DNA from: an uncultured Paracoccaceae bacterium
GTDB taxonomy: Bacteria > Pseudomonadota > Alphaproteobacteria > Rhodobacterales > Rhodobacteraceae
Length of the DNA stretch: 64,000 nt
Direction of reading: 5' to 3'
Assembly (NCBI GenBank): GCA_937916485.1
Contig: CALFSV010000363.1
Span: forward strand, 10,309 to 74,308
Position 1 is the first letter of the stretch, and each line of letters begins with the position of its first letter. The notes beneath the pieces were generated by a model, which was given only the letters and a program-made list of their open reading frames with translations, ran no database searches and was not told where the DNA came from. Shown in pieces: positions 52,772 to 60,440 of this stretch. A program made the translations under genes and the position numbers.

Positions 52772-53296
52772 ATGTCCCAAAAACTCATGCCCGACACCCA
52801 GGCCCCTGCGCTTTCGCTTCCTCTTGTGGGGGGCGGCACCTGGACGCTGGCGGATCAGACGCCCGAGACCTTTACCATGGTCGTCGTCTATCGCGGCCTG
52901 CATTGCCCGGTCTGCAAAAGCTACCTTGGCAAGCTGAATGGCCTATTGCCCATGGCCGCTGAGGCCGGGGTCAAGGTGGTCGCCGTATCGATGGACCCAG
53001 AGGACCGGGCGACCGAAGCCAAGACCGCCTGGGGCCTTGATGCTCTTGACGTGGCCTATGGCATGACGGTCGCGGATGTGAAGAACTGGGGGCTGTACCT
53101 GTCCACCGCCTTCAAAGACGCCGAGAACGAGCAATTCGCAGAGCCGGGCCTGTTCTGGGTGCGCCCTGACGGTCGGCTTTACCTCATCGACATTTCGAAC
53201 ATGCCCTGGTCGCGGCCCGATGTAGAGTTCCTGCTGTCAAAGGTCGGGTTCGCCATGGCCAACAACTATCCGGCACGCGGAACGACTGCGATCTGA
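52772..53296 (+). CDS. Peroxiredoxin-like (AhpC/TSA, redoxin) protein
   Basis: A 174-residue thioredoxin-fold protein. The N-terminal PDTQAPALSLPLVGGGTWTLAD and FTMVVVYRGLHCPVCKSYL are redoxin-type, with a CPVC pair (Cys45, Cys48). The PxxxT/SxxC peroxiredoxin motif appears as a modified RGLHCPVC. It may reduce peroxides or disulfides. A GC-rich inverted repeat (53308-53336) follows in the convergent gap before the TetR gene. Confidence 0.82.
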   Translation: MSQKLMPDTQAPALSLPLVGGGTWTLADQTPETFTMVVVYRGLHCPVCKSYLGKLNGLLPMAAEAGVKVVAVSMDPEDRATEAKTAWGLDALDVAYGMTVADVKNWGLYLSTAFKDAENEQFAEPGLFWVRPDGRLYLIDISNMPWSRPDVEFLLSKVGFAMANNYPARGTTAI

Positions 53297-53307
53297 TCGG
53301 GCTTTGG

Positions 53308-53336
53308 GCCGCCGCTTTCCGGGGTTGGGCGGCGGC
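53308..53336. terminator. GC-rich hairpin between convergent genes
   Basis: Arms GCCGCCGC (53308-53315) and GCGGCGGC (53329-53336) with 13 nt between. No T-run follows on either side, so termination would need help. It is the only clear structure in the convergent peroxiredoxin/TetR gap. Confidence 0.4.
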
Positions 53337-53417
53337 GGCGCATAGATCAATCAGAAAACAGCCGGCAGTCTCGCAAAGCGCGATTGCCGGTCGAAATGGC
53401 GCCCAAATCCTGCCGCC

Positions 53418-54053
53418 CTATTCCCCGGTCAGCTTCTTGCGCAGACCCAGAAGAAGGGCATCCACGGCATCCTCAAGGACCTGCTCCTTGTCGCTGGCAA
53501 CGGCACTTTCGTAGATCAGCACACGCACACCGTAGTAGAAGATGCCGCCGTGGATCGTCCAGGCGAACTCTACCTCGGGGTCGTTGGACGCAGACTCAGG
53601 CAGGCCCAGTTCTGCCCGCGCCTCGTTCACGATGGGGGTCAGGATGCGCTGGCGCACCAGGCTCATGTAGCGGCGGTTGATGTCGACGCCCTTGAGACCC
53701 GAGAACAGGTAGATCCGCATCCATTCCCGGTTGAAGATCACATCAGTATAGACGTTGTAGAACGCGATCAGCCGGTCGCGCAGTGGCCGGTCCCGGTCGG
53801 CCAACAGGTCGGCCCATTCGGGCCTCCAGCGGTTGACGTAAACCGCGTCATACACCTCGGAAATCAGGTCTTCCTTGGAGGGGAAGTAGCGGTAGAGCAG
53901 GGGCTGGGTCACCCCCAGCCGCTTGGCCAGTCCACGGGTCGAGCTTTCAAAGCCTTCCTCGGCAAAAAAGTCGATGGCCTTTTCGATGAACTCTTGCCGC
54001 CGCTCCCCAGAGGGAAGCCGCCTGCGTTTGGGCGCTGTTGCGGTATCGGGCAT
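53418..54053 (-). CDS. TetR-family transcriptional regulator
   Basis: A 211-residue regulator. The helix-turn-helix is RGLAKRLGVTQPLLYRYFPSKEDLISEVYDAV at about residues 40-72, after an N-terminal basic tail (PKRRRLPSGERRQ). The helical C-terminal part is the ligand domain. It is probably co-transcribed with OsmC protein 2, whose start is behind operator palindrome E. It is the best local candidate for the repressor that binds the ATTTATCANNTGATAAAT sites, but this is inference. Confidence 0.88.
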   Translation of the reverse strand: MPDTATAPKRRRLPSGERRQEFIEKAIDFFAEEGFESSTRGLAKRLGVTQPLLYRYFPSKEDLISEVYDAVYVNRWRPEWADLLADRDRPLRDRLIAFYNVYTDVIFNREWMRIYLFSGLKGVDINRRYMSLVRQRILTPIVNEARAELGLPESASNDPEVEFAWTIHGGIFYYGVRVLIYESAVASDKEQVLEDAVDALLLGLRKKLTGE

Positions 54054-54071
54054 CGGGCTGTCGTCCTTTTC

Positions 54072-54563
54072 CTAGGCCTCGTGCCAATCGGCCCCGACCT
54101 TGAGCCGGTGGCCCACGGTCAGGCCTTGCATAAGGGTTTGTTCAATAAAACAGCCCTTCTTGGCGGCCTGCAACAGGCGCTGCTGATCTTCGGTATTGGC
54201 AGTGCTGTCCAGATCGACGTCAAGGTCAAAGCCTACGGGCGAAGTCACATAGGGGTCATTGCCCTCCTGTTCGCCCTGCCAATGTAGCCGGGCCTTTACC
54301 TCGACCGTGCCGATGGGGATCTTTAGCCGCTTTGAAAACGCCCGGATCTGGGTCATCAGGCAGCCGGTAAGGGCGGCGGTAAACAGGGCCAGCGGGGGCG
54401 GGGCGGTGCCGTCGCCGCCGTGAAACGGTCCTTCGTCGGTGGCCAGCTCAAAGCTTTCCTTCATCATCGGCCAGCTGACCGAAATGTCGTTGCGCATCTT
54501 GCCTGACGCCCGTCCAACCCCTTCAAAGATCACTTCGAACTTCTTTGTGCCCTCTGCTGGCAT
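54072..54563 (-). CDS. OsmC-family protein 2
   Basis: A 163-residue OsmC-like protein. GGDGTAPPPLALFTAALTGCLMTQIRAFSKRL carries the first Cys. A second Cys occurs near the end in AAKKGCFIEQTLM. It is more distant from OsmC 1 than paralogues in one operon would be. The start at 54563 (AGGGG 9 nt upstream) is used; an open frame reaches 54635. Its stop is 18 nt from the TetR start on the same strand. Confidence 0.85.
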   Translation of the reverse strand: MPAEGTKKFEVIFEGVGRASGKMRNDISVSWPMMKESFELATDEGPFHGGDGTAPPPLALFTAALTGCLMTQIRAFSKRLKIPIGTVEVKARLHWQGEQEGNDPYVTSPVGFDLDVDLDSTANTEDQQRLLQAAKKGCFIEQTLMQGLTVGHRLKVGADWHEA

Positions 54564-54592
54564 GTGCCAAACCCCTGTAACTGTGGTCAATA

Positions 54593-54610
54593 TGTTATCA
54601 ACTGATAACC
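54593..54610. promoter_or_regulatory. Operator palindrome site E (OsmC 2 / TetR)
   Basis: TGTTATCAACTGATAACC has the core TTATCA-AC-TGATAA intact, with 6-bp perfect arms GTTATC and GATAAC. It lies 30 nt upstream of the OsmC 2 start. Sites D and E are 75 nt apart in the same divergent region. Confidence 0.68.
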
Positions 54611-54667
54611 AATGGCATTTCGGCCCCAGTGACAAGCCTCAATAGCGATTGACAAGGACCCGGATTA

Positions 54668-54685
54668 ATTTGTCATCTGATAAAT
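54668..54685. promoter_or_regulatory. Operator palindrome site D (cyclase operon)
   Basis: ATTTGTCATCTGATAAAT differs from ATTTATCANNTGATAAAT at a single position. A TTGACA (54649-54654) lies upstream, so the site would overlap a -10 box, as expected for a repressor operator. GATAAATAAG at 54679-54688 matches sites A and C. It is 39 nt before the cyclase ATG. Confidence 0.75.
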
Positions 54686-54724
54686 AAGCGCCTCAAGAGG
54701 CAATCATTCGAAGGGGGAGACCAC

Positions 54725-55681
54725 ATGGCCAAGCTGACGCGACAGGACATCTACGACACTGCGAAAGAGCTGTCGAACTGGGGACGTTGGGGGGACGACG
54801 ACCAGATCGGAACGCTGAACAACGTCACGCCCGAGGACATCATCGCCGCAGGCAAGCTGATCAAGAAGGGCAAGACCTTTGCCCTTGGCCTCGACCTCAA
54901 GGAAAAGATTCAGTCGGGCTTGTTTGGTGGCCGCTGGAACATGATCCACCAGATGCTGGCAACCGGCACCGATGCGGTCATCGGGGCGCAGGACGGCGAC
55001 GGCAAGGCCTATCTGCGCTACGCTGATGACGCCATCAACCTGCCTTGTCAGGGCTCTACCCAATGGGACGCGCTTTGCCACATCTTCCTCGATGAGCAGA
55101 TGTACAACGGCTATCCCGCGACCGATGTCACCGTCGGCGGGGCCAAGCGGCTTGGTATCGAGCATGTCCGGGACAAGATGGTGGGCCGTGGCGTTCTGCT
55201 GGATATCGCCCGTTGGAAAGGCCTCGACAGTCTGCCCGACGGCTATGGCATCACCAATGCCGATCTGGACGGCTGTGCCGCCGCCCAAGGGGTCGAGATT
55301 CGCAAAGGCGACTTTGTCATCGTCCGCACCGGCCATCAGGAACGGTGCCTCGCCGCTGGCGACTGGACCGGCTACGCGGGCGGCGACGCCCCCGGCCTGT
55401 CGTTCGAAACCGCCCATTGGATCAAGGGCCACGACATTGCGGCGATCTGCGCCGACACCTGGGGCTGCGAGGTCCGCCCGAACGAAACCGACGAGGCGAA
55501 CCAACCCTGGCACTGGGTGGTGATCCCGGCCATCGGCATATCGATGGGCGAGATTTTCTACCTCAAGGACCTGGGCGAGGATTGCGCCGAAGACGGGGTG
55601 TATGAGTTCTTCTTTACCGCCCCGCCCCTGCACATCCCGGGCGCGGCGGGGTCGCCCATCAACCCACAGGCCATCAAGTGA
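54725..55681 (+). CDS. Cyclase-family hydrolase (KynB/isatin-hydrolase superfamily) with altered metal motif
   Basis: A 318-residue protein of the cyclase fold. The family motif HxGTHxDxPxH appears as QGSTQWDALCH (about residues 108-118), so both leading metal His are Gln while Asp and the last His remain. Other landmarks are GRGVLLDIARWKGL, FVIVRTGHQERCL and the C-terminal IGISMGEIFYL. It probably hydrolyses an amide, lactone or anhydride. GAAGGGGGAGACCAC precedes the ATG. It overlaps the GST gene by 4 nt (GTGA). Confidence 0.87.
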   Translation: MAKLTRQDIYDTAKELSNWGRWGDDDQIGTLNNVTPEDIIAAGKLIKKGKTFALGLDLKEKIQSGLFGGRWNMIHQMLATGTDAVIGAQDGDGKAYLRYADDAINLPCQGSTQWDALCHIFLDEQMYNGYPATDVTVGGAKRLGIEHVRDKMVGRGVLLDIARWKGLDSLPDGYGITNADLDGCAAAQGVEIRKGDFVIVRTGHQERCLAAGDWTGYAGGDAPGLSFETAHWIKGHDIAAICADTWGCEVRPNETDEANQPWHWVVIPAIGISMGEIFYLKDLGEDCAEDGVYEFFFTAPPLHIPGAAGSPINPQAIK

Positions 55682-56328
55682 GCCTGACCCTTTGGGGGCG
55701 GCCCAGCTCGGTCAATGTCCAGAAAGTGCTCTGGGCATTGGCAGAATTCGGGCTGCCCTATGACCACAAGATCGTGGCCGGCAAATATGGCGGCCTCGAT
55801 GACCCGGCGTTTCAGGCTCTTGCGCCTGTGTCGCGGGTTCCGGTCCTTGAGGATGGCGGGATCGGTGTCTGGGAAAGCCATGCGATCCTGCGCCACCTTG
55901 CCCGTATCCATCCGGAGCACCCACTGGGCGCGGCCATGGCCGATCCCGCGCAGGCCGCGGCAATTGATGCCTGGCTTGAATATGGGTCTACCAGCCTGCA
56001 GCCGCCCTTTATCGGGATGTTCTGGCAGTTGGTCCGAATGCGCCCCGATCAGCGCGATGCCGCAACACTCGACGGGCACCGGAGTGCGGTTATGGCGGCG
56101 CTTGCCGTGCTGGAAAGAGGGCTGTCGGACGGACGGCCCTATCTGGCGGGCGACAGCTTCAGTCTGGCTGACATCGGGCTTGGCAGTCTGCTGTATCGGC
56201 TGTTTGACATTGCGCCCGATATTGGCGATGCCACCGCAGGCGTCTGCGCCTGGCGTGACCGGCTGGCGGCCCGAGAGGCCTACCAACGTCATGTCGCCGT
56301 AAGCTATGACGAATTGCGCGTGACCTGA
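55678..56328 (+). CDS. Glutathione S-transferase family protein
   Basis: A 216-residue GST. LTLWGRPSSVNVQKVLWALAEFGLPYDHK is the N-terminal fold with a Ser-based active site, followed by SRVPVLEDGGIGVWESHAILRHLAR for GSH binding and DSFSLADIGLGSLLYRLF in the helical domain. Isomerases of ring-cleavage products use this fold (maleylacetoacetate type), a plausible role here. The GTG start overlaps the cyclase stop by 4 nt. Confidence 0.86.
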   Translation: MSLTLWGRPSSVNVQKVLWALAEFGLPYDHKIVAGKYGGLDDPAFQALAPVSRVPVLEDGGIGVWESHAILRHLARIHPEHPLGAAMADPAQAAAIDAWLEYGSTSLQPPFIGMFWQLVRMRPDQRDAATLDGHRSAVMAALAVLERGLSDGRPYLAGDSFSLADIGLGSLLYRLFDIAPDIGDATAGVCAWRDRLAAREAYQRHVAVSYDELRVT

Positions 56329-56389
56329 CCCGCTCACAAGGGTCCCGACCCGCGTTTGATCTGTACCTGCGCAAAGGAAGGCGTCCCTG

Positions 56390-57226
56390 ATGGACCTGCT
56401 GGCCACCATTTTTGCCGAAATTACCCCCGGCATCCTCATCACGCTTGTCGTGGCGGGGGCCTGTATCGGCGTCCTGGCCGGCATCTTTGGCGTCGGCGGC
56501 GGGGCGGTCAGCGTCCCGGTATTTTTTGAGACGTTTCGGGCGATGGGTGTGGCAGACGATGTCGCCATGCCGCTGGCCGTGGGCACCTCGCTTGCAATGA
56601 TCGCGCCCACCTCGATCGTGTCGGCAATGGCGCATTCCAAGAAGGGGACGGTCGATATCGGCATCCTCAAGACCTGGGCGGTACCGGTCTTCCTGGGGGT
56701 GATCGCGGGCAGCTATATCGCCCGGTTCGCGGAACCGGTCGTGTTCCAGACGGTCTTTGTTTGCGTGGCCGGGATCAACTCGTTCAAGATGCTGTTCGGC
56801 AATTCAGGCTGGAAGCTGCGCGACACCATGCCCGGCCGGGCTGTAACTGCCCTCTACGGCCTGATCGTGGGCCTTTTATCGGCCCTGATGGGCATTGGCG
56901 GCGGGGCGATTTCGAACCTGATCCTGACGCTGAACGGAAAACCGATCCGCGAGGCGGTCTCGACCTCGGCCGGGGTCGGCGTGATCATTGCGCTGCCGGG
57001 GGCCATTGGCTATGTCTTTGCTGGCTGGGGCAAAGAAGGGCTGCCGCCTGACGCACTGGGCTATGTGTCGCTTCTGGCCCTGGTCCTGACCGTCCCCACT
57101 ACGCTGCTGACCACCCGGTTGGGGGTCGCCCTGGCGCACAAGCTGCCGCAAAACATCCTGGGCAAGCTGTTCGGGATCTTTCTCGCGGTGGTCTGCGTGC
57201 GGTTCCTGTTTGAGATTTTCGGCTGA
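56390..57226 (+). CDS. TauE/SafE-family membrane exporter
   Basis: A 278-residue protein with about eight membrane segments and two GIFGVGGGAVSVPVFFETF-like repeats: the first (about 31-48) is GIFGVGGGAVSVPV and the second GLLSALMGIGGGAISNLIL. This duplicated glycine motif defines TauE/SafE (sulfite/sulfonate exporters). It may carry sulfite or another anion. It lies 61 nt after the GST gene, so it may belong to the same transcript. Confidence 0.89.
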   Translation: MDLLATIFAEITPGILITLVVAGACIGVLAGIFGVGGGAVSVPVFFETFRAMGVADDVAMPLAVGTSLAMIAPTSIVSAMAHSKKGTVDIGILKTWAVPVFLGVIAGSYIARFAEPVVFQTVFVCVAGINSFKMLFGNSGWKLRDTMPGRAVTALYGLIVGLLSALMGIGGGAISNLILTLNGKPIREAVSTSAGVGVIIALPGAIGYVFAGWGKEGLPPDALGYVSLLALVLTVPTTLLTTRLGVALAHKLPQNILGKLFGIFLAVVCVRFLFEIFG

Positions 57227-57244
57227 TAAGGTCCTGAGGTTCAT

Positions 57245-57472
57245 ATGATCCCCGCTCGCTTTGCCCCCATCGTTTTTGGCGTTTTCCTGTCGTGCATGAT
57301 GTCCTTCATCATCTCGGGCGTTTCGACCCTGCGCACGACGGGCTTTGTGGCGGGCCTGCCCGGCTACTGGTTCAACGCCTGGATCACCAGCTGGATTGTC
57401 GCCTTTCCGGTGGTCTTGTTCGTTGGCCCGTTGGCAAGACGCCTCGTGGCGCGGGTCGTGCGCCAGCCTTAG
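57245..57472 (+). CDS. DUF2798 small membrane protein
   Basis: A 75-residue protein with two membrane segments: FAPIVFGVFLSCMMSFIISGVSTLRTTG and WITSWIVAFPVVLFVGPLARRLV. This is the DUF2798 pattern. Function unknown. It starts 18 nt after the TauE/SafE gene and its stop overlaps the convergent LysR stop region (57469-57472). Confidence 0.85.
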   Translation: MIPARFAPIVFGVFLSCMMSFIISGVSTLRTTGFVAGLPGYWFNAWITSWIVAFPVVLFVGPLARRLVARVVRQP

Positions 57473-58395
57473 ATCTGGCCCTGTCCGACCTTGGGCGCAT
57501 GCACCGCCTGTAGCGCCTCGACGAGGGCGGCGATGCGCGGCACCTCGAGCCGGTTTGCCTGATAGGCCAACTGGAACTGGGCGGCATAGCCAAAACGGCG
57601 CGGCGCAACCGGCCGCATCTGCCCCGCCTCGACCCAGCGGGCGGCGTAGTGAACCGGCAGGTATCCCAGAAACGCCCCCGACAGGATCAGCATCGCCTCG
57701 CTCTCCATCGTCGACACGGTCGCCCCGACCCGCAGCCCGCCAAAGGCCTTCAGATCGCGGGTGCCCCAATAGGTCCGCCCGATCAGGCGATGGCGGCGAA
57801 CCTCTTCGTAGTCGATCTGGGCATCAGGCACGGTAAATAGCGGATGGTCTGCACCGCAGTAGAAATTGTGCCGTTCCGAGTAGATGTCGATGTAGTCAAG
57901 GCCAAGGGCGATGCGGGGAAAGCTGCCAAGGGCGGCGTCCAGCGCCTTGGCCGACACGTCGCGCAGCAACTCGTCCGGCGGGCGGCTAATCAGCCTGATC
58001 TCGGCCTCGGGCGCGCGGGCGGCGAATAGGGCCAGTGCCTCGGGCAGGCGCGAGGCCGGGTCGGTGATGATCGCGTCAAGGATACCGAGCCGGACCGGAC
58101 CCGCCAACCGGTCGCGCAGGCCCGACACGCGGGCGGAGAACCCCTCGCTGGCCGAAATCAGCTGCCGGGCCTCGGCGTAGACGGCCTCGCCGGCCTCAGT
58201 CAGGGCAAAGCCGGCCCGTCCCCGCCGGCACAGCGTTAGCCCTAGGCGGCGTTCCAGCGTCTTCATATGGCTTGAGATGGTCGAGAGGCTCAGGTTCAGG
58301 CTGACCTCGGCGGCAGCAAAGCCACCGGCCTCGACGATGGCGGCAAAGACCTGAAGCAGGCGAAAGTCGGCGATGTCCAGCGGCTTGGTTGGCAT
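57469..58395 (-). CDS. LysR-family transcriptional regulator of the DDAH-like/ABC operon
   Basis: A 308-residue regulator. The helix-turn-helix is DFRLLQVFAAIVEAGGFAAAEVSLNLSLSTISSHMKTLERRLG, then the effector domain from VRLGILDAII. The ATG at 58395 lies 3 nt from an 8-bp-arm palindrome (58398-58418). It is divergent from the hydrolase gene and most likely controls that operon. Confidence 0.9.
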   Translation of the reverse strand: MPTKPLDIADFRLLQVFAAIVEAGGFAAAEVSLNLSLSTISSHMKTLERRLGLTLCRRGRAGFALTEAGEAVYAEARQLISASEGFSARVSGLRDRLAGPVRLGILDAIITDPASRLPEALALFAARAPEAEIRLISRPPDELLRDVSAKALDAALGSFPRIALGLDYIDIYSERHNFYCGADHPLFTVPDAQIDYEEVRRHRLIGRTYWGTRDLKAFGGLRVGATVSTMESEAMLILSGAFLGYLPVHYAARWVEAGQMRPVAPRRFGYAAQFQLAYQANRLEVPRIAALVEALQAVHAPKVGQGQI

Positions 58396-58397
58396 GA

Positions 58398-58418
58398 TAC
58401 TTTGATAACTTCAAAGTA
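58398..58418. promoter_or_regulatory. LysR-type inverted repeat
   Basis: Perfect arms TACTTTGA (58398-58405) and TCAAAGTA (58411-58418) with a 5-nt spacer, next to the LysR start and 55 nt before the hydrolase ATG. The size and position fit a LysR recognition site used for autoregulation and divergent activation. Confidence 0.7.
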
Positions 58419-58472
58419 AGCTTTCAATCAATGCCCCTTTTTCCGGAGCACGATTGCGGACAAACTATCGTT

Positions 58473-59351
58473 ATGAACATGCAAACCACACCCGAATCGC
58501 CCGTCTGGAAGGTGGTCACGGAAACGGGCCGACTGACCGAAGTCCTGTTGTGCCGGCCCGACCATTACAACTGGATCCCCACCAATGCGATTGCGCGGGC
58601 CACGATCAGCGCGGGCCGCCCTCTCGACCGTCAGGCGCTGATGGCGGAATACTCCGAATTTGAGGCCGCCCTGTCAGAAGCTGGGGTGAACTGCCATTAC
58701 CTGACCCCCGATCCAGCGCTCAGCTATCAGGTCTATACCCGCGACAGCAGCCAAGTGTCGCCGGGTGGGCCGGTGCTGACCATGCTGGCGATGCCGCAGC
58801 GACGGGGCGAGTATGCCGCCATTCTGGATTTCTACGGCCAGACCTTCTGGCACATGGCCACCCATGGCACCGTCGAAGGCGGGGACATCCACCTGATCCG
58901 GCCGGGCCTTGCCGCCATTGGCACGTCGGGCGGGCGGACAAGTGTGGAAGGGGCGACCCAATACGCTGACTGGCTCCGCGCCGAAGGCTGGGACGTGATC
59001 CTCGTGCCCTTTGACGACCATTTCCTGCATCTGGACGTGATCTTTTGCATGGTGACGCCGGGGCTGGCGCTCGCCTGCCTTGATGCGCTGCCGCCCGAGT
59101 TTCTGACCTGGCTGGCGGCCAACGGGATCGAGGTGCTGCCGGTCAGCTACCGCGACGCCATGGCCGACATGGGGTGCAACCTTTTGGCCCTTGGCAACGA
59201 CCGGGTGCTAAGCCCGCGTCATTCCATCACCGTCAATTCCGCCCTGCGCGCGCAGGGCATCACCGTCTACGACCCAGAATTGCGCCTGTTCGCCCATGGT
59301 GGCGGATCGGCCCATTGCATGACCATGCCGCTGGCCCGTGACCCGGACTAG
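58473..59351 (+). CDS. DDAH/arginine-deiminase-superfamily guanidino hydrolase
   Basis: A 292-residue amidinotransferase-fold protein. Catalytic features are YTRD (Arg90-Asp91), EGGD (135-138), His186 in FLHLDVIF and nucleophile Cys282 in GGGSAHCMTMP. These match the Cys-His-acid triad of dimethylargininase and arginine deiminase. It probably hydrolyses a guanidino compound such as methylarginine. The first of two ATGs (58473) is used; there is no strong ribosome-binding site. Forty nt later an ABC importer begins. Confidence 0.87.
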   Translation: MNMQTTPESPVWKVVTETGRLTEVLLCRPDHYNWIPTNAIARATISAGRPLDRQALMAEYSEFEAALSEAGVNCHYLTPDPALSYQVYTRDSSQVSPGGPVLTMLAMPQRRGEYAAILDFYGQTFWHMATHGTVEGGDIHLIRPGLAAIGTSGGRTSVEGATQYADWLRAEGWDVILVPFDDHFLHLDVIFCMVTPGLALACLDALPPEFLTWLAANGIEVLPVSYRDAMADMGCNLLALGNDRVLSPRHSITVNSALRAQGITVYDPELRLFAHGGGSAHCMTMPLARDPD

Positions 59352-59390
59352 GCGCGCCCTATCATCGTTGAAAACATCAGGGAGACTATC

Positions 59391-60440
59391 ATGACCAAGA
59401 CGACCCTTCTCGCAGCCCTTGTCGGCTCGACCTGCCTTGCCAATGCTGCCCTGTCTCAGGAGCTGAACGCCCTTGTCTGGTGCGACCACACCGACGCCAG
59501 CTTTGTCGCCCCGTTTGAGGAAGAGTTTGGCGTCACCGTCAACCTCAAGGAATACGAAGGCACCGGCGCCGCCCTCAGCCTGATCGAGACCTCGCAGCCC
59601 GGCGACTGGGACGTGCTGGTGGTCGATGGCATCGACGTGCCCCGCGTGGTGGCCGCAGGCATCCTTGGGCCGCTGAACACGGACGAGCTGCCTTATGACA
59701 CCCTCTTCCCCGAACTGGTTATGGAAGAGAACCACGTCATCGACGGTGTCACCTACGCCATTTCGGAAAAGTACGGCTACAATACCGTGTCCTTCAACTC
59801 CGAGGTGTTCACCGCCGAAGATATGGCCGACATGACCCGCCTTTGGTCGGGCGATTTTGCAGGCCAGCTGGCGGTCTATGACTACTACTTGCCGGTCATG
59901 GGCATGATTGCCGTCGGCCTTGGCATGGACACCGCCACCCTCAGCATGGACGATCTGCCTGCCATCGAGGAGGCGCTTCTGGCGCTGAAGGATTCCGCCT
60001 CTAGCGTTGGCGAAGTGGTGTCCTCGCAAACCGCCATCGCAACCGGCGAAGTCGACATCCTCGTGGGCGGCGGCGAATGGGTCACCGCTGGTCTGACCGC
60101 CGACCTTCCCAACCTCGACTGGATCATCCCCGAGCAGGGGGCCGTCCGCTGGTCCCAGTCCATCGGCGTCTTTGCCGACAGCGCCCAACCCGATCTGGCG
60201 CAGGAGTTCGTGAAGTATGTCCTCAGCCCCGAAGGGCAGGCCGCCCTTGCCACCTCGTCCTGCTACTGGGCGATGCCGGCCAATGCAGCCGCAGCCGATG
60301 TCCTCACCGATGACCAGAAGCGCGCCCTGCGCTGGGACGATCAGGCCAGCTACCTTGCCCGCGCCCTGCTTTATCCGGCCCCCGATGCCGAGTTGGACGC
60401 CGCCATGCAGGACGTCTGGACCCGGTTCCTGGCCCGGTGA
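59391..60440 (+). CDS. PotD-like periplasmic substrate-binding protein
   Basis: A 349-residue secreted protein. The signal peptide MTKTTLLAALVGSTCLANA ends at about LSQ-E (residue 24). Mature landmarks are ELNALVWCDHTDASFVAPFEEEFGVTV, WDVLVVDGIDVPRVVAAGIL and YAISEKYGYNTVSFN, as in spermidine/putrescine-binding proteins. The ligand is probably a cationic or guanidino compound. GGGAGACTATC precedes the ATG. Its stop overlaps the next gene (GTGA). Confidence 0.9.
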   Translation: MTKTTLLAALVGSTCLANAALSQELNALVWCDHTDASFVAPFEEEFGVTVNLKEYEGTGAALSLIETSQPGDWDVLVVDGIDVPRVVAAGILGPLNTDELPYDTLFPELVMEENHVIDGVTYAISEKYGYNTVSFNSEVFTAEDMADMTRLWSGDFAGQLAVYDYYLPVMGMIAVGLGMDTATLSMDDLPAIEEALLALKDSASSVGEVVSSQTAIATGEVDILVGGGEWVTAGLTADLPNLDWIIPEQGAVRWSQSIGVFADSAQPDLAQEFVKYVLSPEGQAALATSSCYWAMPANAAAADVLTDDQKRALRWDDQASYLARALLYPAPDAELDAAMQDVWTRFLAR

